Shown: in pieces, positions 41,695 to 52,678 of the stretch
How positions within the stretch are numbered: the stretch's first letter is position 1
Layout of the letters: every line of letters begins with the position of its first letter
Assembly (NCBI GenBank): GCA_001598975.1
Contig: BBXU01000127.1
Span: 56,324-120,323 of the forward strand
Direction of reading: 5' to 3'
Source: Parachlorella kessleri
Lineage: Eukaryota; Chlorophyta; Trebouxiophyceae; Chlorellales; Chlorellaceae
DNA length: 64,000 nt
The notes under the pieces: generated by a model
Database searches by the model: none
What the model saw: the letters and a program-made list of their open reading frames with translations, nothing else
Told to the model about the DNA's origin: nothing
Made by a program: the position numbers and the translations under genes

Positions 41695-44080
41695 ATGACG
41701 CCCTTCACCATGGTGCTGGTTCCGCGACTGGCCCTAAGTTGGCATGCAGGCAGCCAGCGGCAAGGCAGGAGAAGAACGGATATTAGATGCTTTGCGGGCG
41801 GTGAGAAATGGTGCAGTGCTGGGCTGTGCTGTGCTTATTGCTTGTAGTCGGATTCTCTGAAAACTAGGTCTTCACTGCCCTGCAGGTGCCCACGTTAAGT
41901 TTGTGATACCCTACCACTGCCGCTGGGGTCAGCACCTTTGCCTCGTGGGCAGCATTGAGAAACTGGGGCAGTGGGATGTGGCCCGGGGGCTAGAGATGAC
42001 CTGGTCAGATGGGGACGTGTGGAGGGCAGAAGTGGACATACCCCAAAGGTTGGTGGGTGGAGGTCTTGAGACAGGTGCTTACGACAGCAGCAGGCTAGGC
42101 GCCAGCAAAGTTTGGAACCAGCTCGCTCACTTTACGGCTGTCCTTGTGTGGGAGTGTTGGCTGCTAGCAACAACCTTGGGCCGGCAGGTGCACAGTGGCA
42201 ATGTAGCACCGAAAGATACCAGCCTGCATTGGGGCACCAGCAGGGCACAGCTTTCACCTCGCAAATACTCAGGCAGAGCCAGACCCTTGCTGGCTGGCCC
42301 TTGCAGTGCCCCCACTGCTGCTGAGGCCGAGTTCGAGTACAAGTATGTGGTCCGCAACGGGGATCGGGAGACTGCCTCAGCCTGGACGCCAGGGCAGAAC
42401 TACATACTCAAGCTGCCCGCTGGGCTGGAGGAGGCGAGCAGCGGGGGTGGCATCCGGCTGTACGTCAGGGACACGTGGGATGGCACGAACCGCAAAGTCA
42501 AGGTGGGCGAGCTGCCAAGCAGTGCTAGTGCCGTACTTAGTGCTGTAGTTGGCTGGCTTGCTGCCCAGCTTTCACTTTTGTGATGGGTTTCAACAATCTG
42601 CTTGTCGGCGTCGTGCATCCTGTGAAGATTGCAGGGCCTGTTCGGACATGTGCTGAGCCAGTTACTGTTCCCTGTCCTCCAGCATGGCACCCCATCTTCC
42701 CATGCGTGCAGGTGCACCGCCCAGGGACCCCTCATGAAGACATGGAGGATCTTGACCAGCACACTGACATGGCCGGCAATGCTTCAGCTGCAGTGGCGCC
42801 CCCGCCGCCGGCAAAGCCGCAGCCTGCCGTGGCAGCAGCAGTGGCAGCACCGCCATCGCCGCCTTCACCGCTGGCCCCTGCGCCGGAGTTTGCAGCTCCA
42901 CCGCTGCCGCCGCCAACAACTGCGCCGCCGCCACCGCCGCCGCCGCCGCCCGCTCCAAGGGCGCCAAGCCCAGCACGCGCAGCGGCTGCCTCCTCGGCCA
43001 GAACCACCTCACCTCAGCCGCGGGCGTCCCGTACACAGGCAGCGGAGGCAGACGCGGGAACCAAGCGGAGAGGCCGGCGGCGAACAAAGGTGCCAGGTCT
43101 TTGCTGGGGGCGCTTACGCTGACTGAGGTGCTCACACGTACATGCTATTGTCCCCTGACGAGTGTAGGGAACCCCGGTTTGTCCGTCCGGTGCCTGCGGT
43201 CGCGATTGGGGAGTCCTCTTCTGGCTGTGACTTCTGCCAAATGTTGTTTACTATGGTGACCAGCTAAAGCTGCGGGCAATTGCTTGACGTCCTTGCATAC
43301 AAGCAGGCACACATCTTATGCAACACCTGCTTGCCCATAGGCGCCACAGCCTGCCCCAGCTCTGGAGCCCACCACCAGCAGCCAGCCTGCGGTCCCAGAT
43401 CCTGTGGAAGCCGAGGATGTGGTGCTGGCGGCTATTACCCGGGAAAGCGAGCGTGCCATGCACCAGCTTGATGCCGCCATCAGCTCCTCATGGGAGCTTC
43501 TGGAGGTGGGTGCTGGATAGTTGTTGTTGTGCTGCACCGTAGGCGCGATCTTGCCCTGTCCTTGCCTCCAGAGCCAAGCACTGGTGGCTCGTTCTTTCTT
43601 AGCGGCATCATTGCGCTGGCGGGCTGTAATGCCTGCAAGTGGGGGACATGCAGTAACAGGCGCAGCCGCGGACACGGCCGCCTCAAAGGGAGTTTGGACG
43701 TTTTGTGGGATGCCACGCTTTCAGTATGCGACTTTCTGCGCTTTCAGCTGAAGTAGCCGGCCTTTGGAAAGGTTTGGATTGTTAAGTGAGCATTATCATG
43801 CGTTGCCATGCCATGGTTGCGCGCCGCCAGCTTCTGTTACATGAACTGCCCCCTTGCAGCATGACCGTTTAGATACAGCAGCCAAGAGCCGGGTATGTGC
43901 GCCTCGGTTGGTGCCGCGCAGGGCGTAGAAGTGGACCCAGCAGACCCGCGGCTGCTGGCCGCAGACCGGCGCCTGGCAGCAGCCAGCCAGCGGGCGCAGG
44001 CGATGTACAAGGCACTGGACGCAGCGGCAGCGCAGCGGCTGCTTGGGGGAGACAGCAGCAGCAACCGAGCCGACGGGTAG
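41695..44080 (+). CDS. CBM20 starch-binding protein with proline-rich linker and C-terminal helix, no enzyme domain
   Basis: Exons 41695-41800, 41886-42048, 42307-42502, 42712-43089, 43341-43505, 43860-43892 and 43922-44080 join in phase (about 399 residues). An Arg-rich leader (MTPFTMVLVPRLALSWHAGS) fits a plastid transit peptide. The CBM20 domain comes next: HVKFVIPYHCRWGQHLCLVG, then EKLGQWD, then DVWRAEVDIP, and after an intron FEYKYVVRNGDRE with ASAWTPGQNY. The Trp residues and W..G.N/Q pattern are the usual starch-contact sites. A long Pro/Ala run and an RRGRRRTK cluster follow, then helices (ESERAMHQLDAAISSSWELL; LAAASQRAQAMYKALDAAAA). A binding-only scaffold for starch or the pyrenoid sheath is inference. 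The last join needs a 29-nt intron, or marks a frameshift. TGTAA at 44303 may be the poly(A) signal. Confidence 0.82.
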
Positions 44081-45401
44081 ACTGGGGCAGGAGCCGGCAG
44101 GGGTTTGTAGAAATGTGGGCCTGCTGGTACTCTGGGGTTGGGGATTGTGCAGCTTGGTACAGGGTGATTGTTGTTACATAGGGGTCGCGCCATTCACGCT
44201 CACTTATGGCCAGCAAGCTACATCAGATAGCGGGTTGATGAACAAGTGGCCGTGGTGGGCTTAAGGGGCTGGAGAATGCTCTCCGCCAGGTGTTTTGAGC
44301 AGTGTAATCTTTGTACAGATGTGGCTGAGCAAGTGCTGGTGGCGAAAATCTTGATGCGGTGTGCCCCGGGGCTTGTGACTGTTAGTATCATTTTCGCGGC
44401 GCAACCAGGCTGTCTCAGCCTGCTCTCTTATCTTTTTGTACGCGTCGCAGACTACAGGACGCCTGGTATCATAGCGCGGCCAGGAGTTGGGGCCTATTTG
44501 AATGGACGCAGAAGAATGCAATAGTGCAACGAACCCTTTGCGAGGTAGCCCAAGAACCATCATTTTGCATGCAATGTATGGCACTTTGGGTGTCCAAGCT
44601 GTGGCGACACTCAAGCTTGGTTGTGGCGCTCCTCAACGGTCGATGTAAGCTGTAAGTTGCAGGGATAGCAAGAGCAGCATGAGGCGACAAGGACGGTGAG
44701 GTTAGCACCAACCCAACAAGCCTTGGCTGGCCGGCCGGCTGCGCTGCTCACGGTAATGATTTGCACCCCACCAACCGGCACAGTCTCTGTATTACACGCC
44801 TCACGAGACGCGACCACCACCAACTGCGTCCAAACTTAGCACGTGCCATGTGCACAACCGAAAGCAACAGTTCTCTGGTCAAGTGGGCCCACTGCATCCA
44901 CAGGCCTGCGCACACAAGTGCACCCTCACGGGCCCAAAAATACTAATCGCTCCTGTACGTACAACCGAAATGAAACAGGGCAGGCAGAGCTGGGAGCTGC
45001 CCCAGCAACGAGGACGGTGCGTTATGATAAAACAATGCACTGCGCCTGAAATTGCGGAACCCGCCTATGCTAGGCACCAAGCCGGCAGCTAGGCTAACGG
45101 TTCTTGCCCCATAGGCCCCTTACCCGCAAGCAGACTAGCGCAGGAAGCTTGTGTGCCCGCAGGCGAAACACCCCTCCTCTTTCCAAAACAAGCAAGCTGA
45201 GGCCCCATGCATCAGTCACCCCCATGTCGGTCCGCCATCCAGCCGTGGCTGCACACCTAGCAGCGCTTGGCTGCATATACTCCCACTGCGCCGCACATGC
45301 CTCGGCTGGCAGCCTGCAAAAGGGCGCAAAGCCCAGCCAGGAACGCCTGGAGGCGTCTCCTTCCTCAGTCAGAGTCCCCAGGAGACTTTGCCAAGCCCTT
45401 C
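44081..45401. other. Intergenic region between convergent genes
   Basis: About 1.3 kb, including both 3' UTRs. Open frames are present but none shows a recognisable domain. A TGTAA element at 44303-44307 is a candidate green-algal poly(A) signal for the CBM20 gene. Confidence 0.5.
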
Positions 45402-46828
45402 TCACATGCCCTGCGTCATCTCCTCCACCTCCTGCAGCGTGATGTTCTGCTCGCGCCCCGCAAAGTCGTTGTCCTCCGTCAGGAACAGCATGCAGTGGCA
45501 CTCCTGCACGCACGCAGCCCAGCCAGCTGTCGGTGGCGCTGCGCACGCCCCTCACGTGGCGCCTTCTGTCCCAGCTGGTACATGTCAAGTACAAGCGCAC
45601 GCCATCAACTCTACCAGTACACTACTTTGGGAAATACGAGGCAATGGACAGCCTTGCGGAAGTCATAACAGCAGCCAACCCGAGCAATGCGCATTGAGGA
45701 ATCGGGTAGGGTGCCCACCTTGCGTTCCCGCATAGGCACGCATGGGCAGTTCCAGAAGCCTTGATGCGCCTCAGCGGCCTTGTCATCGTAATGGCGGCAG
45801 GGGCACAATGGATACCCCAGCTCGTCCTTGTGCTCAGCCAGTCCCTGCAAGCTCACCCACTGTGCACGGTCAGGGCTCTGATGGGAGCCGGCCTACTCAA
45901 GGCGGGGGCTACAGCACTAATCAAATCAGGCGGGGGTGCCCCTGCTTTCGATAGTACAACACGGGCAACGTTGTTCAAAGCCCAAGTCTCACACCCCAGG
46001 TGCAGGCCGGACTTTTCAAGCGAGGCTCGTTCAACAGAACACCACCGATGCACTCCGTCCTAAGAACAGTTGAGGAAGTGCATGTCAAGTGGGCAAAGCC
46101 CGGAGGAAAAGCGTCACCTGCAACGCTCCTACCAGATGAAATGGCAACTAAGCTTAAGATTCCAGGTGGTACAGCATACTTAGGCTGGTACCCTCGACTA
46201 TGCTGGTGCCCAAAGGCACAACCAAAGGCACATAGGAACAAAGTGATGCATAACACAGCTGCATCACCTTGATAACAACTGCTGTTACAGACTTGTCCAT
46301 ACAAAAGTAGGTGCCGGTCCTGCACAAAGTCAAGGGGTTATATACCAGCCAATCGTAAAAGGAAGCACCTGGCCCTGCCGCCGGCTTCAGTTCACCTAAC
46401 TTATGACGTCCACCTCCAAAGACAGCTACACCGTAGCAACAAGGTGCGCATCACAACTCAGAACCTACCTCTTTGCATACTGCTCGCTGAACTTTCGCAT
46501 GACCTCCGTACTAGACAAATGGACTGCTGCATCGGGCTCTGCAGTGAGCCAAGCAGTGCAATGCCAGGCAGCGTGAGGCCTGGCCGGCTGGGACAGCATT
46601 GGGTGCCCAGAGGCGCCACTCTTTCTGTTGTAACCTTGCCACTGGGCACCGTGGTAGGCCAGACGCAGGTGCAAGCGCAGTAAGCACACATGCCCTGCTG
46701 GACTCTACCCCGCCCAGTAAGTCCAGCATACCTGCTGCAGCTCGTACCAAAACTGAAGGTGTTCTTGCAGCAGGGCGCCTGCTGTACACTGGCTTGCTGG
46801 CAAGCTGAAGCGCGACCACAGAAGACAT
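45402..46828 (-). CDS. FTRC: Ferredoxin-thioredoxin reductase catalytic (beta) chain, plastid
   Basis: Five exons join in phase: 46828-46732, 46538-46469, 46319-46268, 45844-45719 and 45503-45402, giving 148 residues, the usual precursor size. Exon 1 is a Ser/Arg-rich transit peptide (MSSVVALQLASKPVYSRRPA). The mature part reads STEVMRKFSEQYAKRTGTYF, CMDKSVTAVVIKGLAEHKDE, PLCPCRHYDDKAAEAHQGFW, NCPCVPMRERK and ECHCMLFLTEDNDFAGREQN. All cysteines of the family are present: the CPC, CPC and CHC motifs that hold the 4Fe-4S cluster and the redox-active disulfide. The enzyme passes electrons from ferredoxin to plastid thioredoxins in light. The small variable FTR subunit is not in this window. Start and stop are well supported. 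Confidence 0.95.
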
Positions 46829-47551
46829 GGCAGGCAAGCGAGACGCAGGGGATTCTGGGGAAGGCAAGATCACAATATAGCCCGCTAGCGTGCTACCACC
46901 GAGTGAACCTCCAAAGGTGCCCAGACTATTACACAGCATAGCAGGGTCAGGAATCCCATGGATACCTGACCTGGATACCCTGGGGGGCAATCAATTGCAA
47001 GTGTGGATGTTGTTAGTGAGGATGGCAGGTCGTGTGTACAGAGAGACAGTGGCGAAGTGTACGGACATGCACTGGGGGGAAGCCTGGTCCTGTGAGCATC
47101 TTGAGAGCGTCCTGTGGCCCCACAAGACGTCCTGGCAACATCCTGTGGCCCCACAAGATGTCTTGCCTGTGTCCTGTCTGACCAGATGTCCTGTACTGGT
47201 CCTGTCTCCCATCCTGTGTCATAAGATAGCCGCAGGACCCCACCTTGCAGGCCTGTAGCCTGCCAGTAGCAGACTCGAGAGGCCCACCTCCACCTTACAC
47301 AAACACTCTCTCGGCATGGTACCACCTGAGAGAAGCTAAGCTGCACCAGCACTTGTTGTATAGCCCCCTTCAGGCAGGGGGGCTGCGCAGCTCGCCATAC
47401 ACTACAGTATCATGGTACACCGAGGCTTCAGCAGAAGTCCAAAGGCTGCCCACACAACCAAGCCAAACGCTTCCGATGGGCCATGCATGCAGTAGCCGCA
47501 AGCTTGCAGAACCGGTTCCATGGGGCGTAGCCACTGCCCAAATCCACGCCC
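46829..47551. other. Intergenic region with repeat family
   Basis: About 720 bp upstream of FTRC. It holds the FTRC promoter and a copy of a short-unit repeat family at about 47065-47230. No gene seen. Confidence 0.5.
47065..47230. repeat. Short-unit repeat family, copy A (TCCTGTGG / CAAGATG units)
   Basis: Contains CACTGGGGGGAAGCC, GAGAGCGTCCTG, two copies of TCCTGTGGCCCCACAAGA about 29 bp apart, and further TCCTGT units. Related units in mixed orientation lie at 50340-50640, including the exact reverse complement of CACTGGGGGGAAGCC. Confidence 0.75.
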
Positions 47552-49036
47552 CTAGTCTACAAGGCCACCGCGGCCGGCTAGCTTTTTGGGCTCAGCCAGC
47601 TTGCTAAGGTTCTGCGGGGCTGCCTGCTTCCTGGCACGTTTGATAGGACGATCACTAGTCGCCAGCACTGCAGTGGATGCTGCGCCTGCTGCACCATTGC
47701 TAGTGCCTGCTGCCTCCTCTCCAGCAACTTCGTGTTGCGGGTGCTGCACCTGCTCCCTCTGTTGCTGCATTAACATAGCAGGCAGGCAAGTGGGCAGATG
47801 TGCTGCTTTGACTTGGGCAGCCTGTCGAGCCACCCGGATTGCGTCGGCTGGGCTGAAGCCACGTGTGGCGTCCTGCATTCCAGTGGAGTGTATATGTAAT
47901 TTGCGTACACATTGACAAATGCACCCCGCCAGACTCTCTTAAGCTTTGGAAGGTACTGGGCTTGGTGTGCAATTGTCCCCCATGTTGCTGCTAGGTGCTG
48001 GTGCTGCTGCAGTAGCGTTCTCAAAAGGCACGCCCTTCTCATAAGCTTCCCGGCCCTTAGCAATTCACCAGGCTGACTGCGGCGATATTGGCAACTCCCT
48101 CCCCAGCAACAAATGCCTCCTGGCCAAGCACTCACCATCACCATGCATTAGCGGGGCGTTCACATGAAGACAGTGCTGCAGCGATTACTGTGACTGCTGT
48201 CCCGGTGCTAAGGGCTCGGACTCTCACGGCTGCATCCACGTCTGTTCCTCTTGCTCCCTAGGGCCACCACCCTGGCGCAGTACTACACCCTGGCACAGTA
48301 TGGGCGACCACCGTGCGGGCGAGCGATCACTTGCTGGGCCAGGCCTTTGGCTCACAGCTGCTCAACCATCAGGAACCTCAAGAAGGCTCCCTTCTCCGGA
48401 ATATATGGGCCACTTGTAAATGTATTTTTCGCTTCAACCCACGCAACTTGACCCGTATTTGTATGCATCCCCAACTCAGTGCACTGCAGTGCTTCCCAGC
48501 ACCAGCAGCAGCTAGCCCCAACAGGTCAGCCAGCACACTAGCAGCGGTTGCCGGGGAGCAGCACTTGGTTTGATGTAATAAGTACCAAGCTCCGACAATA
48601 CGGCTGTTACCTGACCACCCAACCTGGGATGTGAGGCAAGGGCACCCTCATAGGGTGGCCAGCTTTCAGCAGAGGTGTCTCTTTCTCCACAGCTGAGGAG
48701 GCCTCCGCTGTTGTATCCGCGGCTCTGGCGTCACTTGGCATGCACCTCGGGGAAAAAGCAGGACGCACTTGGCAGCCTTACTTATCCTGCAAAGCCTATA
48801 ACGCGAACTCAGTTACCTCACATTCATTGGGATCACAGTCCCTGTCATCAACCAGTTTGATCAGCATGTCCTGGTTCCCGCGCTGCAGCAGGTGCCATAG
48901 ATACCAGCGGGTTCCAAACCTTGAAGTGCACTGCTGTGCCATCCTTGGTTTCCGTTGTTGGCAGATTGTTGTTGGCAGAGAGCTTCTCCCTACTGTCATG
49001 GATAGTGACCTTGTGGCGGTTGGTCTTCAATGTCAA
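47552..49036 (-). CDS. Hypothetical gene, structure unresolved
   Basis: Coding-like pieces on the minus strand, exon chain not closed. The 3' piece (about 47879-47552) is open to a stop and reads DATRGFSPADAIRVARQAAQ, a Gln-rich stretch, an Ala/Gly/Ser stretch and a basic end (KRARKQAAPQNL, LAEPKKLAGRGG), like a nuclear protein tail. The 5' piece (about 49036-48805) reads HKVTIHDSREKLSANN, KDGTAVHFK and, in another frame, RGNQDMLIKLVDDRDCDPNE, which faintly recalls an ankyrin repeat. The two frames would be joined in phase by a 37-nt intron (48919-48883). Start, middle exons and function are unknown. This may be two genes. Confidence 0.3.
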
Positions 49037-50339
49037 CCGACAGCCCTTCCGTTGTCAGCTGCTTGTTGGACAGCCGATTCTTCCTTTAAGAAATATGTTT
49101 GCGCTGGTGAGCGACCTGTTCGTCTGACAGGTGAGCCGTTTGTTCATAGGGGTGCGCAGTCTGCCACACGTGAACGCTGTGATCTCTCCCTAGCTACCCC
49201 GTGACGGTTGGAAGGGCCCGAGCTGCTTATGGTGCTGCGTGGTCAAGCCGACTTGAGTTGGTTGGCAGTGCAGTTTGGCCACATGTGGAGGGACCTATCG
49301 TGCAACCGGCGCAGACCAGCCCGTGGTGCAGGCTAAAAGAGGGCAGCTGCCCGGCGCATTTGCCACTATGAGCTTTAGAAGAAAACCCAGGCATCATTGA
49401 CTGAAGGAGGGCACTGGAGGCTTGAAGGACGCACCAAGGTAATCCTGGGCCATGTTCTGCAGGGTACACAGTGCTAGGGGCTTGCCCCTGGTTCACTCGG
49501 CTGGGGATTCGATCTTGGGATTCATAAGCTGAAGCATGGCCCTGCTTGCTGCTCTTTGATGTGGATTGCTGGACTTCTTGTCTATGACTACCGGGGAAGA
49601 CAGATGCTCACCAGCATACTGCGTTGTTAGCACAGTTGCGTCAGCAAGTGGTGTGCACTTGTTTCACTATCTGCCTTTTGCCCTACCTCTACTGGCTGTA
49701 AGGGGGATTGAGGTTTGTTAGGTGCGAGTTTCCAGCCTCCCCGGTTACGCATCATTGTTTTGCAACAACTCTGCAGAAGCAGCAAACCTTCAAGCGTGCC
49801 ACACAGCCATGGGCGGCGTTACTTGAATGCTGGATTTTTCAAGGGTTGCTGGCCTGCACACAAGGTATGTGTAATTTGGCCCTGGGGCACGTTGCTTGAG
49901 GGGCCCTTGGCTAGGAGGTGCCCTAAGGTCACTTAGGCATCATTCGGCGCCCCATGTCAGCCCCATGTTACCGTGGCTTTAGCGTTTTGGTTGTTGGTCA
50001 CCAATTGCAACCAAAGAAGTCCAATGCAGGCACATGTTGTGCTTCAATATTGCTTCACTAAGTGCGCTCTTCCACTCTTGTCGCATTGCAGGGAAAGTGC
50101 TGCAATGGATGGCTGTGACGGCAGGACTGGCTGCATCAACCCCAGCAAGCAAGATCCTTTGCATGCATTTTGCCTTGGGACATCAATGTTCAGTAAGGTG
50201 CTTGGGGTGCCAGCTGGTGTCGTGTGTGTCTCGTTAGTATGGTGGTATTAGCAGGGGATACTCTTGCTTGGGAGTGTGCACACTTGCTCACGTGCTGAGT
50301 GCAAGTAGCAACTGCCATCTTGAGCCCTCGTTATGTTTT

Positions 50340-50640
50340 ATGTGTCTGCCCTTAGCCTGGACAGACAAGCACTGCAGCCCCTTGGGCAGGTTGGACCACT
50401 TGTAGCCCTCCTGTGGCCATCTTGTGGACTGATCTTGTGGCCATCTTGTGGTCTTACATCCTGTAAGTATCCTGAGAGCGTCCTGAGAGCATCCTGAGAG
50501 CGTCCTGGGCACAAGATGCCTACAAGACACACACAAGACCCCCACACGATGGTTTGCACAGGACAGCCACAAGATGAAGGCTTCCCCCCAGTGATGGGTG
50601 GATGCAGAAGGCGCCTGAGTCTTGCCTGAGTAGTCATCCA
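50340..50640. repeat. Short-unit repeat family, copy B, with 11-bp tandem core
   Basis: Three tandem units TCCTGAGAGC(G/A) at about 50469-50501, two nearby GATCTTGTGG / CATCTTGTGG units, and CACAAGATG units further right. GGCTTCCCCCCAGTG at about 50580-50597 is the reverse complement of a 15-mer in copy A near 47070. Confidence 0.75.
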
Positions 50641-51096
50641 GTAGTTCTCTCCCCAAGATAAGCTAGGCCACTAAGTTGATTGGCCAGCTGTGCAGGCTAC
50701 ACGCTCAGTCTTCCACAGCAACTGAACTTGTGGACATGCCAAGCCATACAACAAGCTCTACAGTGCACTAGTGGGCGCCGCCGTGCACTAGTTAGTCGGC
50801 CCAGCACGGAACGGTCCTGTGTGCTTTAAAATTTTCCTAGGGAGGGCTACTGCTTTGTGGTCCATTGGTGTATCTGGATATATGTTAGCATGGGTGGCAG
50901 GGAATGCGAACAGGTAGTGAGCTATATATTCCCATGTACAGGGGCTGGATGCAGTTTGAATGGTGGCGGGCCATGCAAACAGAGGAAAAGCAGGGAAAGT
51001 TACGGTGGGGGTAGCTACCCTATAGGGATGACTGTATTGACAGCGCTGGATGCACTTTGGTTACATCTTTCCTCCAAGCTGCCAGCTTGTGCCCAG

Positions 51097-51143
51097 TGGG
51101 CACAACCTAGCCAGCCACGCTGGGCACAACCTAGCCAGCCACG
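51097..51143. repeat. 24-bp tandem duplication
   Basis: TGGGCACAACCTAGCCAGCC followed by ACGC starts at 51097 and again at 51121. Confidence 0.9.
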
Positions 51144-51467
51144 GGGAAAGGGAGGGGGCACGGGGGACCAGGGGACCCATGGGAGCAACCAACCCCTGGC
51201 TCTAAGCGGGGGTGGGTGGGGGTTGGGGAGCACCACACTGCTGTGGCATCGGCCGAAGTCCGGGCCTCCCAAAGAGCAGCACATGTGCAAACTGTACAGT
51301 TTGTATGAGCTTATGAAGGCAAGCTTGACCACATGCCAGTGCTTGCTCCTTTAGAGGAGATTTCCCCCTCCGGTGAGTCGGTCGTGTGCCAATGCAACCC
51401 TACCACGTCCTGTGCATGTGCCTGGCGACAGCTTACCCGCCAGTTGGCATTGGTTTGTGGGTCATAG

Positions 51468-52350
51468 ACACCAGCCAGGGGCGCCATTCCACGAGACACC
51501 CTCGGTTACACCACATGGGCCCGAGCCCACAATGTGGCCTCGGGCGCAAGCGGTGTATGGTTACAACTGATCCAATGGGTGCTGCTGGTACATTTCTGAC
51601 ACCTGCACTGCAGCAGGCATGCTGTGCTTTAGCAGTACTCATATGGCTACCTCCCAGCTAGTCAACTTAACGAATAATTACAGATGCCCAGGCCTTGCCG
51701 CCCAGCCGCAGGTGAGCGCTGAGTGATGCACTGTGGGCACCGGCCAGGGGCATGGGTTAAGGGAGCGCATCGGTTGCACCCTATTGGCATATAGCCCACA
51801 AGTTGGCCTCAGGCGCTACTGGGTCATCCCAACTAGTCATGGCTCCTGGGCTTACTTACTGCATTGAATTCCTTGTGCTACCTGCAGTGATGACTCAGCT
51901 TCTAACGTTATCCAATCGGCTGTGTGAGTAATGATTACAAAGGCATTTGGAAGTGAAGAGGAGCAGTTTAACCAATGAAGTGCGATAACAACAACAGCCA
52001 CAGCCGCAGTGGTAGAAGCAGAACTCCAATCTGGTAACTAGGTTGCATAGCCGGCCAGCAGGCTGCTGTGCTCACCTGAGAAAGGCGTCCCAGCAGCCGG
52101 TGTGCTTTTTGCTGCTACGTGTAACGTTACGTGCTGCTGTGTGGAACTGCTGGAGAACACACCTGCACGCTTCTAAACCCCACCCACCCACCCATCCTTG
52201 AGCAACTTGGCCATCGGCCCTTGCACCTATAGGTCGCTGTCACCCTCCCTCTACATGGTACTCATAGTGGCACATAGTTCTCCAATCGTGGGTGCTGCTA
52301 TTATATGTCTGACACCTGCATTGCACCAGGCATGCTGTGCCTTAGCAGCA
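51468..52350. repeat. Diverged direct repeats (three partial copies)
   Basis: Copy 1 (about 51468-51640) carries a left half, CAGGGGC...CTCGGTTACACC...GCCCACAATGTGGCCTC, and a right half, GGGTGCTGCTGGTAC...GACACCTGCACTGCAGCAGG. Copy 2 (about 51741-51815) repeats the left half with CATCGGTTGCACC and GCCCACAAGTTGGCCTC. Copy 3 (about 52285-52350) repeats the right half with GGGTGCTGCTATTAT and GACACCTGCATTGCACCAGG. All are in the same orientation. Confidence 0.75.
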
Positions 52351-52643
52351 GCAATCCAATCTTCAGAAGGTTGTGTTTACGTGGGAGCACTGGGAGCAAT
52401 GTGACATGCCTGCAGTCAAAAGCCCCCCTCGCCCCTGCAACCGGGAGTAATGGGTGACTGCTCGTGCAATCTTGCACAAGACCCGTCTTGATCCACCCCA
52501 ACTCACAAGGTCGACTAGCTTTGTGCTTCTCATTACTTGGTGGACCCCTCCCAAAGTAAACTCTTGGTAGATCATCTTCAGCATCGGATGCACCTTCACG
52601 TGAAGTTGTGACCCTTAGGCAAGAGGTGCAATGATATTAACAT

Positions 52644-52678
52644 GGGGTGGGGGTGGGGGGGGGGGGTGGGGGGGGGGG
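52644..52678 (+). repeat. Poly-G tract with T interruptions (G-quadruplex-prone)
   Basis: Thirty-five bases consisting of G runs split by single Ts, with runs of up to twelve Gs. It lies in the gene-poor region, upstream of no obvious gene. Confidence 0.95.

Noticed and set aside
42732..43135. Long minus-strand frames rich in Gly and Ala opposite the CBM20 linker
   Set aside because: They are the antisense of the GC-rich Pro/Ala linker and have no start, splice sites or family.
50340..50640. CRISPR-like array
   Set aside because: Units are 11 bp, unequal and lack constant spacers; the DNA is eukaryotic.
52644..52678. Telomeric repeat
   Set aside because: No TTTAGGG-type unit; it is an irregular poly-G run inside the contig.
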